Assembly (NCBI GenBank): GCA_030272155.1
Contig: CP126191.1
Span: 7,834,501-7,898,500, forward strand
Source of the DNA: Tetradesmus obliquus
Lineage: Eukaryota; Chlorophyta; Chlorophyceae; Sphaeropleales; Scenedesmaceae
Direction: 5' to 3'
DNA length: 64,000 bases
Shown: piece after piece, positions 44,261-57,307 of the stretch
How positions within the stretch are numbered: the stretch's first letter is position 1
How the letters are laid out: every line of letters starts with the position of its first letter
The notes under the pieces: generated by a model
Told to the model about the DNA's origin: nothing
Seen by the model: the letters and a program-made list of their open reading frames with translations, nothing else
Databases searched by the model: none
Position numbers and translations under genes: made by a program

Positions 44261-45275
44261 ATGCTTTTTCAAAGGGCATCACACAGCTTATCCAGGCTTA
44301 GGTTGGCTCCGAGCATGGTGCAGACGCGAGGAGCAGGTGGGCTCTGACCAGCACGCGTCATACAAAAAGCTGGTGATGTATCGCACATGTTACACGTGCA
44401 ATCAACATTAATCAATACAATGTTGCGGGTTCTGCAGCTCGCCGGTCGTCCACAGTGGCAACAGCAGGCATTCAGCAGCATGAGCCAGCAGCAGCAGCAC
44501 TGGAGTTCGATGGCATCAAGAACTTGCGGGACTTGGCTGATGCCTACAGTGAAATGAAGTCAGGTGAACAAAAGTTGTTTCTTTTCAACCCGGGCACAGC
44601 AGCGCAACCGCCTCTTTGCGCCGCTGCAAACAGCTGGATTGGCCGCGTCTATCGACCGACCAGTCTAGCTGCAAGGTAGCACTGGAACGTCCTACAGCAG
44701 CACCATGCAGCCCTTCATGGTCATTGCCAGGAGCCCTTGCCTTCCTCCTGGCCTTGCTCTCTCCCTCTTAAGCTGCCTGTGCATGCTTGCGTGCTGTGCT
44801 TGTCCAGGCTGCGTGTTCCGCACTGCCGCCCCCATCCATGCCAGCGAGCTGGACACAAAGAAGCTCTACAACGACCTAGGCATCAAGGACCTGGTGAGAA
44901 CAGCAGCAGTAGCAGCAGCAACTTGCGGTTGTTGGCGGCAGCAGCAGCACTTGCGGTTGACACTGCAGTGTGTTGAAGGCCCAGCTGTGCAGCCGTTCAC
45001 ACGGGCAGCATTTGTAACCATGCGTCACCGCGGGCGCCCCAGTACAGTGCTGCTGAGGCGCATGCAGCTGTTGCATCACAACAAATATAATGCTCACACC
45101 AAATATGATGCTCATTTGCGCTGCCGCATCTGGTGTCGTGCGCGCTGTTGCTGTGCGCGCAGATCGACCTGCGCAGCAGCGAGGAGATGATGCTGGAGGG
45201 CATGGGCAGCCCCGCCTTCCAAGGCCTCAGCTTCTGCAAGTACAAGCGGGACCCGGCAGTCAACAGGGTGAGCAG

Positions 45276-45309
<34 letters not shown>

Positions 45310-47452
45310 GGGCGGCAGCAGCAGCAGCAGCAGCAGCAGGGACACCCAGCAGTTGACAGGCTGAGCAGCAGCGGCATCAGCCCAGCTGGACCCACCAGTC
45401 ACTAGGGTGAGCCGCAGCAGCGGCGGCAGCGGCGGTGGCGGTGGCAGGAGCAGAGTGACAACAGCAGATTTGAGCGATGATGCTGAAACCTCGGCAGGAG
45501 GACAGGGCACCCAACCTGACGGGCCTGAGCAATGGTTAACTACGAGCTGCCCATACTAACAGCGTGATGTGCACAGGGTTGCTTCATGGGTGCACTGCCT
45601 CACATTGTCTTGGCCTTGCTGCTGCTGCTGCTGCCGCCCAGGTTGTGCCGGATGCCACCAGCTACGTGCATGGCGGCAGCCACAGCGACGTCATGCGCGT
45701 GCAGATACCAGTCATGGAGAAGTGAGCAGCGCAGCAGGCAGGCAGGCAGGCAGGCAGCTAGCCAGCTAGGCCGGCAGCCAGCCAACCAGCAAACACGCAT
45801 GTGCTGCTGTGATGTGTAGGTTGCCTCTGGTGCAGCAGAGCTGCCAGAGCTCAGTCGGCAGGCGCAGCTGCCGAAACATCTTCAGTCCTTCAGACGGGCC
45901 TGTTAGACACGGCCGCATGTGCAGTGTGGCCTGTCTTCTGCATGCTTGCCTTGCCTTAGTGAGCAGCTGTCTGTGCAGCAAAAAGGCAGCAATGTGCTGT
46001 CTGTGCAGCAAGACCACAGCAGGCAACGTGCTGGCTGTCACCCTCAGCACATTGTGCAAGCCCCTTGCCTGCTGCTTGTGCTGCTACACACTCTTGCTTT
46101 GCTGCTTGGTGTACCGCTTCTGCGCTGCTGCAGGCACCGCTACTACTGGTCGATTCTGTCACGCATGAAGAAGCGGCATGCACTGCAGCTGGTGGCGACA
46201 GCACTCGTAGACAAGCCCGCCAGCAGGAGGATAGCCATAGAGTGAGCGGGCAGATGAGATGCATGTGGTGAAAGTGCTGATGTTCATGGCTGGTTGAGGG
46301 TGGTTGAGCAACCAGGGTGGCTGTGATTTGGATGACCGCAAGTGTTGCAGATAAGCAGCTTTTGGATGCTAGGCGTCCTGGACTCGCTCACACAGGGAAA
46401 TGTGTGTGTTGGTTGCAGCCAGATGCTCCAGAACCGCCTTTTGAGCTGCCGGTGGCTGCTGACGGGGTTGCAGTCTGTGCAAGGATGTAATATGGCTCTT
46501 TCTGCGCCATTGGTAGTGCCGTCATTGCATGGGCTGGCTACTGCGCAGGACTATTGGCATCCCTGCAAGTTGTGCTGTCTGACACGCTTGCGTGTGCTGC
46601 TGCTGCTGCTGCCGCCGCCGCCAGGCAGGTGAACGAGGGCGGCCTAGAGGGGCTGTACCGGGTGCTGCTGTCAGACAGTGCGGAGTGGTTCGTGGCAGCG
46701 CTGCGGCACATCAAAAGTGAGTGAGCAGACGAAAGAGCATAGTGGCTGGCCAACAGCAGAGGTAAAGGTGTATTCGCAACGTATAAGCATGCACTGCTGC
46801 TTGAAGTTTCAAGCTCAACCCTGTTGATGGGTGTGTGTTGTGCTACGCTGGTGTTCCCGGTGGGGCCGCAGTTGACAGACGCTTTGCCTTGACAGTTGAT
46901 TGATGCTGCATGCTCCTGCCGTCTGCGGTGTATGCCAGGCCCTGTGCTTCGACATCATCACACCCTGCTTCCTGTGTGATGCATTTCACTCCTGCGGCTC
47001 TCACCCACCATGTGTTCTGCCTGCCCGCCTGCTGTGCTGTGCAACGTGCTGCCGATGCTGCATGCATCGCAGCATCTGTAGCCTCAGGCCGGCCCGTGCT
47101 GTTTTTCTGTAAGGCTGGCAAGGACCGCACGGGGCTGCTGGCTGCGCTGCTGCTGTCGCTGCTGGGAGCCAGCGAAGAAGCCATCCTGCAGGACTATGTC
47201 ATTAGTGATCAGTTCCACATGGTGGCGCTGGCAGGGCTAGAGGAGAACCCCAAAGTGACGGGACTCGACCGGGAGAAGTTTGAGCGCGCACCGCGCGAGG
47301 CAATGCACGCAGCGCTGCAGTTCATCCAGGAGACGTCTGGCAGCATTCCGCAGTACCTGGCAGCAGCTGGGTTTGGGGAAGCAGAGCAGGAGGAGCTGCG
47401 GCAGCTGCTGCTGCGCGACGGCGGCAGCAGCAGCAGCGTGGCTGCCGGATGA
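44261..47452 (+). CDS. family-3 tyrosine phosphatase, likely organelle-targeted
   Basis: Protein tyrosine/dual-specificity phosphatase of the bacterial-like Y_phosphatase3 type. Eight exons (44261-44336, 44438-44563, 44808-44893, 45163-45267, 45642-45721, 46134-46241, 46625-46716, 47073-47452) join in frame to 350 aa. The N-terminus MLFQRASHSLSRLRLAPS is Arg/Ser-rich without acids, like a mitochondrial or plastid transit peptide. The domain begins with FDGIKNLRDL, followed by VFRTAAPIHASELD, IDLRSSEEM and the P-loop FFCKAGKDRTG (C-x5-R catalytic Cys and Arg). A helical tail includes LLLSLLGASEEAILQDYVIS, and the protein ends with a Ser run. Exon 1 is inferred from phase plus its transit-peptide look, because exon 2 has no in-frame ATG upstream. 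The exon 8 acceptor at 47071-47072 was chosen for phase. Substrate unknown. Confidence 0.82.
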
Positions 47453-49563
47453 AGGGCGGCAGCAAGGGCTGTCAGTGCAGCTCGGCCTGAGGATAGCGGG
47501 GAGTCGCTGTGAGTGGTGCAGATGAAAAGTGTGGCAGCAGATGGTTGTCATGCGGTGAGTAGTTGGGCCTTGTGCTGGAGAGTTGGCTGCGCAGGCGGAG
47601 CAGCTGCGGATGAGCGGCCCTGCAGTTGTGCTGCAGCAGCTGCTGCGAGCGGCGCCTGTCGGTTTCCGCTGTGCACTGTATTGCGTGTGTGTTGCATGAT
47701 GCACGCGCGTCCCCCTGTACGCGGCGAGTTGTGCCACAACTGCCAGCGGCATTGGGAGTGCAACCAGCTGATGGCGATGGTGAGCTTGCACCGTCGCATC
47801 ACGCTGCATTTCGCCATAGCGCACCCCAAAGAGCTGCTCCTGCTGCAGCTGACATACACGGGCTCCCCGCAGAAGGGCATATTCGCATTGCCCTGGGGTG
47901 CGCTTTGCACACTTGCATGGGGCAGCTGATTGATATTATGCTGTTGTCCGGCGCCTGCCAAGGACGGCCTGCAATGCGTTGCTTGTGGAGGTGCTGCTTT
48001 CAAGCCAGCACACTCTGGATGGACAACGGATTGCACTGTTCCTTGGCATTGCTGCTGTACAGTGTGTGAACAGTCCAGCATGTTACATACAAACGAGCCA
48101 CGTGGGCATTTACTATGTGGACCTTTGCATGCATGCGGCGCTGGTGCAAGGCCAACTGAAGGTCACTTTTGATAGCCAGTTCAACTACCAAGTTGGTAGT
48201 ACTGCTACAACTTTGGACACCACTATACTACGTCGACAACAAGCATGCTTGCCAGATGGCCGGCGTGGTGAACCAGCACCGTGGAAATGCAGGCCTAGGC
48301 CTAAACGAAAACGCTGCCTACTGGCACATGCACAGGGCTAGCGTGTGATCTGCCTTGCCAAGGCACATGCAGTACGTTCGCTGCTCCTGTGCAAGTCAAC
48401 AGATGTGCTTAACAGGTGCAACTGCAGTTGCAGTGACAGCTGTCATTCCAAACATATCACCGGCAGTCACCTGCCAAGTTGCAAAAAGAGCCGGCCCGTG
48501 GCAACAGCAACAAGCAGCTGCCACCCATGCTCAACGGTGCCGGGTCATGCCTACTGCATTGCCACGCGTGCACACGCCACAGAATTTGAGTTCGCTCCAA
48601 GCAACTCCTGCTGGCATGCATGCCACTAGCACCAGCATCCTGCGACATACACCAGCCGCGCCAGCTTAATAACAATAGTCTTCTTGTAAGCCGGCAGTCA
48701 CCTGCCAAGTTGCAAAAAGAGCCGGCCCGTGGCAACAGCAACAAGCAGCTGCCACCCATGCTCAACGGTGCCGGGTCATGCCTACTGCTTTGCCACACGT
48801 GCACACGCCACAGAATTTGAGTTCGCTCCAAGCAACTCCTGCTGGCATGCATGCCACTAGCACCAGCATCCTGCGACATACACCAGCCGCGCCAGCATAA
48901 TAACAATAGTCTTCTTGTTAGCCAAACCAGCTGCGCCAGCATGTAGGAAGCAATCATGTGCATATGCGCAACACAGAGCCGCATACAGCTGGCATACATG
49001 CTCATCATCAGCCAGCTCCTCTCACCGCCGCATGTCCAGCTATTTGTGCAGCCACAACAACCAACAGCAGCCACTTGCTATCAGGGCACGTGTGACACGA
49101 TGCCGCACACTCACGCTGCAACGGCCACCGCAGAGCGACATTCAGAAAGCGCATGGCACCGCCTCAGCAGCAGCCGGCCCTCGACCCCCAAGCCTAGCTC
49201 AACACCTCAACCTTTGGCCTCACCTCAGGCCAGCGCTGCATCATCAACATCACGCCTGCTGTGAATCAGCCCCAGGCCACATGTGCGGGCTATGCATCAA
49301 GCCCTCACACCTTGAAATACTATAGAAGAAAGAACATACGCAATCCTGGCGGCCACTTCATGCCAGCTTTGCCAGCTCGACCGCCAGCTGGCCCTCTTCA
49401 GCACGCTACATCACCAGCAACCCACTGGCTGGCCCTGCAACCCCAAACCCTCAGTCACACACCCGTCAAACCCTGCCCCCCGCCACCTCACGCCAGCGTT
49501 GCGAGCTGTTCACACTGTTCAAAGGCAATGTTCTGTCGTCATCCTCAAGTCTTAACCGCCACC
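47453..49563. other. convergent 3' region between phosphatase and E2
   Basis: Two kilobases between facing stop codons, with no supported gene. It should contain both 3' UTRs. The only clear structure is the 231-bp tandem duplication at 48461-48921. Confidence 0.45.
48461..48921. repeat. 231-bp direct tandem duplication
   Basis: Copy 1 starts CGGCAGTCACCTGCC at 48461 and copy 2 starts the same at 48692. They differ at about five positions (roughly 98% identity), for example TGCATTGCCACGCG against TGCTTTGCCACACG. Because 231 is a multiple of three, a long minus-strand frame stays open across both copies, but nothing else suggests it is coding. Confidence 0.9.
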
Positions 49564-52500
49564 TCACGCCAGCTTTGCAAGCTCTGTCTCCAGCTGGCCC
49601 TTCAGCGCCTTTAAGTTGTTAGCGTGGCTGCCGCCCGCCTCATCAATCCAGCCCTGCACCTGCCCCAGCACCGCGGGGCCCTGCAGCTTGAAGTGGCTGC
49701 GGATAACGGCCGCAAACTCGGCCGGCGGGTTGCGCAGCTGGTCGATCATGGCCCAGCGGATGGTCGCCTCGCGGATGACCTGCAGGAGCGGGCGAGTGGG
49801 CAATTAGGCAAGTGATTGGTGCTGCAACAGCAGGGGTATTGGCGGGGCCGCAGCGTCATGTACCCTTGCACGGGTCGACTAAGTTAGGCTGATGTACGTT
49901 GTGACGCTGACTGCAACACGCCTGCAACGTGGTTTGTGGCAGGAACACGTATGGCGTATAGGTGCACCATAACCAGCAGCAGCACAAGCAGGCAGGGCTA
50001 GCTAAACAGAAGACACGCTGAAGCAGGTTGAGCGCTGCCTTGCAGACAAGGCGACTGAGCTGTGTGATTTGCTGCCACCAGCCTTGCTCCTCGGCAGCCC
50101 TGCAGCCCTGCAACCACCACCTGCCACCGCAGCCTGCAATCACCACCTGCGGCCACAGCCTGCAATCACAACCTGCGGCCAGAACCTGCGGCCACAGCCA
50201 GGAACCACAACCTGCAACCACAACCTGCAACCACAACCTGCAACCACAACCTGCGTCGCAGCCCTCACCTTGTTGTACTCCTTGCTCTGCTGGCTGGTGC
50301 CGCGCTGCTCGTAGCCGGGCTCGTTGAAGTAGGGCTCAGGCACCAGGATCAGCGACTGGATGCTCACCAGCACCTGGCCACAGGCAGCAGAGGCAGCAGA
50401 GGAAGCAGACACCAGCAGCAGCAGCAGCAAAGGTTAGTAGAAGCGTGGACATGCTGGCAGGCAAGGAAGGCACAGATGCACCGGCGCGGGCCGAACAAGG
50501 CAGGAAGGGTGGCGCAGTCGGCACAGGATCCACGCAAGTAGCACCGGCGCATTGGACTAGCTCAGCAGCACTACATGCTCCAGCAGAACACCAGCAATGG
50601 CTGCATGCCCTGCCTGGCCTACACTGCAACTTCTGCTTGGCTAGCTACTTCCCTGCAACAACAGCTACTGCTGCCCCTGCTGCAGGCTGGCTTGCGCACC
50701 TGGAACGCTGATGACACATCAGGGTTCCAGCCCTCGCCCTGCCCGCCATTCCATGTGCCCAGCAATGACAGGCACACCTTGCCGCAGTTGTACAGGTCTG
50801 CAGCAGCAGCAGCAGCACCAGCAGCATGATGGTCAAGGCACCAAACATCCATCCACAGCAATGTGACTGGCACATGCTCAAACCACCTGCACTCTGCTGC
50901 TGCTGCATCGAGCAGCTTCAACTGCACACAAGCCTGACTGCCGTGTCCTGCAAGCAGCTGGAGCACATCAGCACAACCCAGCACAGCCGCTGTGTGGCTT
51001 CACACGTCACTCACTGGGGTTGAAGCGCACACTGCCGTTGCCTGTTGTCACCAGGTTCACCTGCACATAGGCACAGCAGCGCACAGCAGCATGGTGTTTG
51101 GCAGTGCTGCCGTTGAGCAACAGCTGCGACACTCAAGGTGCAGCAATGCACGCTTTAGAACGCTGTAGGCACCTGCGGATGCATCGCTGGGCTCTTAACC
51201 TAAGCAGCAGCTGCAACATAACTCATGGCAAGCACTGCTGCTGCTGCTGCTAGCACGGCAGCAGCTGTGGCGCTGCAGCATGGCTGGCACTCTCGCAGCT
51301 GCGCTCACCTTTGGTGGCGCGTTGGGGTAGTTGGGAGGGAAGAACATGTCGAACACAAAGCCTGCGGAGGAGCAGCGGCACACAGGCCGGCAGCATACCA
51401 ACACATCACGCCGAGGGCAGCTGGAGAATAGCCGACAAGAGCAGCACAAAGAAGCAGCAGCAGCCAGACCCACAGCGCCTCTGCCACTAAGTCAAAGGCT
51501 AGCGCATGCGTATCCCAACAGCTGTTACTGCTGCTGCTGCTGCCGCCAGATGTCATGCATTGCAACTAGGTGATCAAGCTGTCTGGCTGTACGTTGCAAC
51601 CAGCGCTGCTGGCGCATGCTGCTCACATCCGCCGCCGTATGGCGTGTCCTCTGGCCCCGTGATGAGTGCCTTCCACAGGAATGTGTTGTCGTCATCAACG
51701 CGCACAAAGATGCTGCTGGCGGGCGACACGTCGATCAGCCGCTCGATGCCTGCATCAAGTAAATTGCAGTGATAACAGCAGGTACACAGACGGGGTCAGA
51801 CGTTACAGCATAAACCGCACGGATGCGCTGGCACACACCCTATACTGCCACAGGTCTGAGCCTGCGATGCATCTCCAGCTACCTACGCAAGGACAAACTA
51901 TCACACAACCGCTGGTGCTGCTGCCGCCGCCGCAGCGCTGCTGCGCAGCTCAAAATTAGCATCATGCATCCCTGCCGCGCACCTGCCATCTCGCTGGTGA
52001 CCTTCTGCACGCGCGCCTTGAGCCCGGTGGGGTCCTTGCTGGCCTCATCACGGAACTTGTGGCGCGACGCCAGCGGCGCACCGTCAAGCTGCAGAGCCAA
52101 TGGCAGCAAGGGCAGTGCACAAACATAACACCTGAGGATGCATTCTTGAACTAGTGGCGTTGGTGCTGCTGCTGTGCTGACAGTAGTGAAGTAACAACGA
52201 GCTGTTGTGTGCAGAGGCGAGCCAGCCAGGCAGCGCAGCCAGAGGGTGTTGACGCAGTGATACGCAGCACAGCAACAGCGCCACAGCGCTTGGCGTCCCT
52301 GACATGTGAATGTGAAGGCAGTAGCAGTTTGGGTGATCGCCTTCACACCATGGCTGAGCGCACTCACCACAAGGCCTTTCAGTGCTGCCTCGTAAGCTGC
52401 GCTGCTGCTGCTACTGCCACCTGCTCCTGCAGGCGCCGCACCCTGCTGCTGCTGCGGTGCCTCAGCCGCCGCTACTGCTGCTGCAGCCGAGCTTCGCGTG

Positions 52501-55500
52501 GCTCGCCGCGTGCGGCCACCGCGTTGCGCTGCTGCTGCTGCTGCAGCGCCACTGCCGCCTGCGTCTCCAGCTGCTGCTGCGGCCGCGGCGACTTCCTCTG
52601 CTGTAGTGAGGTGCTGCAGCTTGGTTGTGATGCTCAGCAGTTGGTCTGCTATCTCCATGCTGCGTTTTGCCTCAGCCAGCAGCGCCTCTGCAGCGGGAGC
52701 AGCAGCATAATCAGTGCAAGGTGCTGGTCAAAATACCCAACATCTGGCACCTGCAGATCAACATTGCGCTGAGAGCAACTAAAGCGTGCGGGCACCATCA
52801 GGTGGTGCTGCATGCAGGCTGCTTGCAGCACAGTGCCTCGCATGCTGGCCTCCATCTTACACACCACACATGTGCTTGCAGCACACCCTGCCTTGCCTAA
52901 GCATGATCATTATGGCTTTTCTGATGTCATGATGATATCGGTGATATGATGACGGGGGAAACGACCTTGCTGCGATGCTCACCAGTCTGCTTGTCGACGC
53001 GCGGCGGCACTGCGCTGCTGCTGGCTTGCTTCCCTGCATCCTTCTCATGGCTCTGCAGCGTCTTCGCCATGCGCTCCCTGTACATTGTAGCGCCCTTGAT
53101 CAGGCCCCGCAGCGCCCCAACAATTGACACCTGCTGCTGCTGCTGCTGCTGCTGTTGGCTGCTGCCAGCTGCCGCCTGCTGCTGCTGCAGTGGCACTGCC
53201 AGTGCATGTGCCGCCAGCATCTGCTCAGTGGCAGGCCTGCACAGGGCTGCCAGCACATCAAGCAGCGGCCGGAAATACTGCGGCCGTGACACCATCTCAG
53301 GGAAGGCCACCTGCCCAAACTCACGCACCAGCAGCGGCAGCAGCACAGAGCCCTGCACTGCTGCCAGGCATTCCTGCTGCCGGGGGCTGAGTCCCACATC
53401 CATTGGATCACTGTCTGCTGCTGCTGCTGCTGCTGCTGCTGAGGAGGAGGAGGACGGCTGTCCTGCTGCTGCTGCTGCATCTGCAGCCTCAGGGCAGCCG
53501 CCTAGCTCCTCATTCAGTGCGGCAGCCAGGCCCTGCAGCAGCCCACAGAGCTGCTCGTCTTGCGCTTCCTGCGCTGCCGCTGCTTTTTTTGGATCCCACA
53601 AGTTGCCTGGAGCTCGGCTGGCACCGTAGCCATAGCCAGTGCCCTTGGCCCATACCACAGCTTGGCCAGGTGCACCAGCAGCAGCAGCACCAGCACCTGC
53701 AGCAGCGCCTGCAGCAGCAGCAGGGGCAGCTGCAGCTGCTGCAGCGCCTGCTGCTGGTGCTGCTGCTGCTGGTGCTGCCTCGTCTGTTTTCTGCTTCTTC
53801 ATCTGCTGTGGGGGGTCTGTTGGTGTGTCTGACCTGCATGCATCAACACGCACAGGTCAGCACCCTGACAACGTCAGCGAACGCTGCACCTAGATACAAC
53901 TGCAGCACGATCAGCCCTACAGACCCAAAGAGTCCAGCACGCAAGATGAAACAGTCATTATCCTCAGCAGCCCAGGCAGCTGACCGCAACAGCATGCTGC
54001 TGGCAGACTCTTGACATCAAGCTTGATCCCGCAGCAAGCATGATCACAACTCACAGCACCAACACCACCAGCCCACCTGCCCCGTGTGCTGCGCGCCTCG
54101 TACAGGTCTGCGTGCTGGTAGTATGCTGCTGGCTTCACATCAGTTAGCGCCTCTAGCCGAGCCAGTGCCACCTGCACCGGGCTGAATGCGCTGTCGGGGT
54201 GTGCAGCAGTGCTGTTGCCAGGGTGGCCCACATCCACGCTGCCCCACTCCTGCAAGGGGGCGCAACGCAGCGGGATGAAAGGACAAGCAGCAGCGCTGAT
54301 GCACGAGGACACGTTGTGCAGGGCCTGTGGTCGAGGGGCACGCTGCTGCATGTGTTATGCGCTGCTACAAACAATAGCAGCAGCAACATAGCTTCTGCTG
54401 CGCGCATGCTGAAAAGTAGTTCATAGCCAACTTCACAGCCGACTTTCCAGTCAACTTCACAGCCGACTTCACGCCCCACCTCCAGGAACTCCTTGATGCG
54501 CTCCAGCAGCTGGCTCATGTTCATGCAGGAGTCCCAGTGGTCCAGCGTCAGCAGCGGGTGGCTGGCCAGGGCCCCGGGCAGCGGCGCGGCCAGGTGCGGG
54601 CGCACCACCTCGAGGCGTGGCGGGTAAAAGGGGTGCAGGCCGCGCATGAAGGAGAAGCGCAGCTGGATGGAGGACACCGCCCACTTGGCGGACACCTCCT
54701 GCAGGTCCTGTGGGTGTGAATGCGGGGCCGAACAGAGTGGGCAGGGCAGCGTGGGTCGGGCAGAGCAGGCGCGTGTACTTGTCGTGAGCAGTAATGGGGA
54801 GTTGAGGTGGATGGCGATGGTGGTCTGCAAGGGAGAACCGCATACCAGGGTCATAAGGGCGGCCAACACAGCCGAGCAATTAATAAACAGGCCGCACACC
54901 ACGCATTTGCAAAGACAACACAGCCCAGTGCGCCGTCTGCAGCCGGCAAGCAGCATCTAGAGGTCTGACATGCTCAACCCAGAAACGCCATCACACGCGC
55001 TGTGCACCACAAAGGTGCAGACGCAGCACCCTCGCACCTTTGCCAGCTGGCAGTCTGGCCTGAAGGCTGACTTCCACATCTCCACGCTCCAGGTGTACAC
55101 GTCGTCGCCCACGCTGTCTGCGCTGACGTGCATGGCGCCGCTGTACTGCCGCCGGATGAAGCCCAGCAGCTCGTTCTGCAGCATGTTGAAGCCCTCCTTG
55201 CTGTTGTTGTAAGGAAGCAACAGTTGTAGGCGGATGATGCGGCAGGATGATGGCAGCAGGCGCCGCAAGGGCAGCAGCAAGACAGTGACATAGCAGTTGG
55301 TGAGAGCGTCAGCATGTGGCTGAGGCGGTACGGCGGAGGTTGTGCAATCGTGCTGTGGTGTTGAAGAGCTTGCAGGGGCCTGAGGCATGGCAAGCAACTT
55401 GTGGGGTAAGTTGGCAGCAGAGACAACATCTTTGATGCAAGCAGCAGGCAGCCATGTGGCACACCAACTCGAACAGCAAACACGCATGCATCACGCTCAA

Positions 55501-57307
55501 ATGCAGCACATGTTCCCACCCAGCCGCCGCAAGCCTGCCTCTGCCCCGCCCACAGCTACACCTGCCCACCTGCTGAAGATCTGCTGCCTGCTGGCCTTGC
55601 CCTGCTCCATGGACAGCACCTGCGCGCTGCTGCAGCTGCGCTCCAGCTCCTCCTCGTGCCGCGCCCAGCGGCCCTGCAGCACGCAGCAGCACAAGACATG
55701 AGCCGCATGGCAACCAGTTCAATACACAACGCGCCACATGTGCATTGTTGTCCAATGGCAAGACATGCCATGTGAGAGTTTCCCAGCCTCGCACAGCTAC
55801 AACCACAACTACGATACCACACGACCAACAGCAGCCAGCCATCAAGGCCCCACCTGGCGCTGCCTGCACCACAACTGCTTGCATGAATCCGCATGCGATT
55901 CCTTAATCAACAACTGCGACTGCAGCTACAGGCAGCCACAGCTGCAGTCGCCTGCCCACCTGGCGCTGCCCGCACTCCACCAGCAGCTCTTTGTCCTCCT
56001 GCTCGTCCTCGTCACCGCCACCATAATCGTCGTCATCGTCGTCATCATCAGCATAGCCGGAGCCGTCCTCAGACATAGCCTGCATAACATGAACATGACG
56101 ACCAGGTGCCTTTCAAGCTATGAACAGCTACACATGTGCAACGGACAGTGTGACGGACACAGTACAGCATGCGCAGTGGTTGGGTGTTACACGGGAAGCA
56201 TGCAGAAAATTCATGCTGAACGGGAGGATGTGCAGCAGCAGCAACCTCCCCGGCATGCTGCTTGCGTGTCAGACCGCTGCCGGAGTGCAGCCACGTTGTG
56301 GCAACCTGACTCTCCAGCATCCGCTGCACTGCACTGCGCCCTGCACGAACGCGTGTTTGCCGCATGCCATTGCTCATTGAAAGCGACGGTCTCTAGCAGC
56401 CGCAAGCTCTGCCTGCATGCCAGACATCTGCATGCCCTGACGTCTGCAGACACGCAGGCGGCTTCTTCAATGCAGCTATGTGCTGCTGCGGAGCATGCTG
56501 TGAAGCTCGTGGCATTGGCCAGCAGCAGCACCCCAACCAACCACTATGCTGTTGACTTTCTATTTCTGGTAGTTGCATAGCTGCCTGCTCGCACCTCGTC
56601 GGAGCCGTCCTGCTCCATGCCGGTGCCGTCATTGGGCTTGCCGTCTGCTGCACGCAGCGCATCCTCATCAATAGGGATGTCCAGCAGCTGGCAGATCTGC
56701 AGTGGGACATGCGAATGCAAGGCAAGATCAGCATAGTGACATTGCGATGCACAGGCGGCAGCATGCAGCATGCAGAGCGGGTGAACGACTAGCAAGCCTG
56801 TGTGTCGCGTGCAAGGCAGGCTGTCTCGCAGCAAGCAGCTTCACTGCTGCAGCATGACGCCGCTGCCCCCACATGCGCACATTGCACGCAGCAGTTGCAA
56901 GCTGTGCACACCCCATGCAACATATGCAAGGAGTGGCGCAAAGCACACCACGCATGCAGTGCAATACAGCATGCACAGCTTGTTGCGCACAGCACGCAGG
57001 CTGCTGTCCGCATGCTTCACTGCCTTGCACACACCTTGGCCAGCACCGCTGACAGCGCCGCAGCGTCCTGGAACCTCTCCGAGGCTGCTGATAGCTTGCA
57101 GGACAGCCTCTCTTCATCGCACAGGATGAGGCAGCCGCTGCGGGGGTAGCTGCTGGGCTCCATGTAGGTGATGCTGACTGGCAGCTGCTGCTCGCCAGTG
57201 TTCACCACAACCTTGACTGTGTCGCCATCCAAGCGGATAGACTCCAGCTGCCCTGTGGGAGAGATGTCACCCAAGGCAGCGCCAACTGCGCCAATCACGG
57301 CCTCCAT
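49564..57307 (-). CDS. BIRC6-class ubiquitin-conjugating enzyme E2, with a second N-terminal E2/RWD-like region
   Basis: Transfers ubiquitin through a catalytic Cys; a giant-E2 (BIRC6/UBE2O-like) relative. Sixteen minus-strand exons total 1026 aa: 57307-57035, 56696-56595, 56079-55960, 55673-55570, 55200-55038, 54707-54480, 54249-54077, 53833-52983, 52687-52368, 52088-51983, 51749-51627, 51361-51309, 51060-51015, 50797-50700, 50373-50269, 49779-49564. The C-terminal UBC domain (~residues 800-1000) closely follows human BIRC6: [42 protein letters not shown] (catalytic Cys ~896), [18 protein letters not shown] and [17 protein letters not shown]. The N-terminus has an RWD-like start ([20 protein letters not shown]), an acidic Asp/Glu run, and a second E2-like fold ([28 protein letters not shown]) without the usual active-site context. 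The centre is Ala/Gln-rich with an armadillo-like helical patch. No BIR domain is seen. Confidence 0.9.
50110..50255. repeat. intronic minisatellite (CCACAACCTGCAA-type units)
   Basis: Degenerate tandem units of 11-13 bp based on CCACAACCTGCAA or CCACAGCCTGCGG, just downstream of the donor of the E2 gene's second-last exon. They become more regular toward the donor. Confidence 0.8.
54418..54472. repeat. intronic 18-bp tandem repeat
   Basis: Units of about 18 bp related to CAACTTCACAGCCGACTT, repeated roughly three times immediately after the donor of E2 exon 6. Confidence 0.7.

Noticed and set aside
48457..49074. 205-codon minus-strand frame with two repeated halves
   Set aside because: The repeat comes from the 231-bp DNA duplication; composition (Leu/Arg/Cys-rich) is not protein-like and there is no start or splice context.
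53403..54014. 203-codon plus-strand frame of Leu/Gln repeats
   Set aside because: Antisense shadow of the Ala/Gln-rich exon 8 of the E2 gene, which has a consistent splice phase on the minus strand.
55738..56580. 280-codon plus-strand frame
   Set aside because: Covers introns and exon 3 of the E2 gene in antisense; no recognisable domain.
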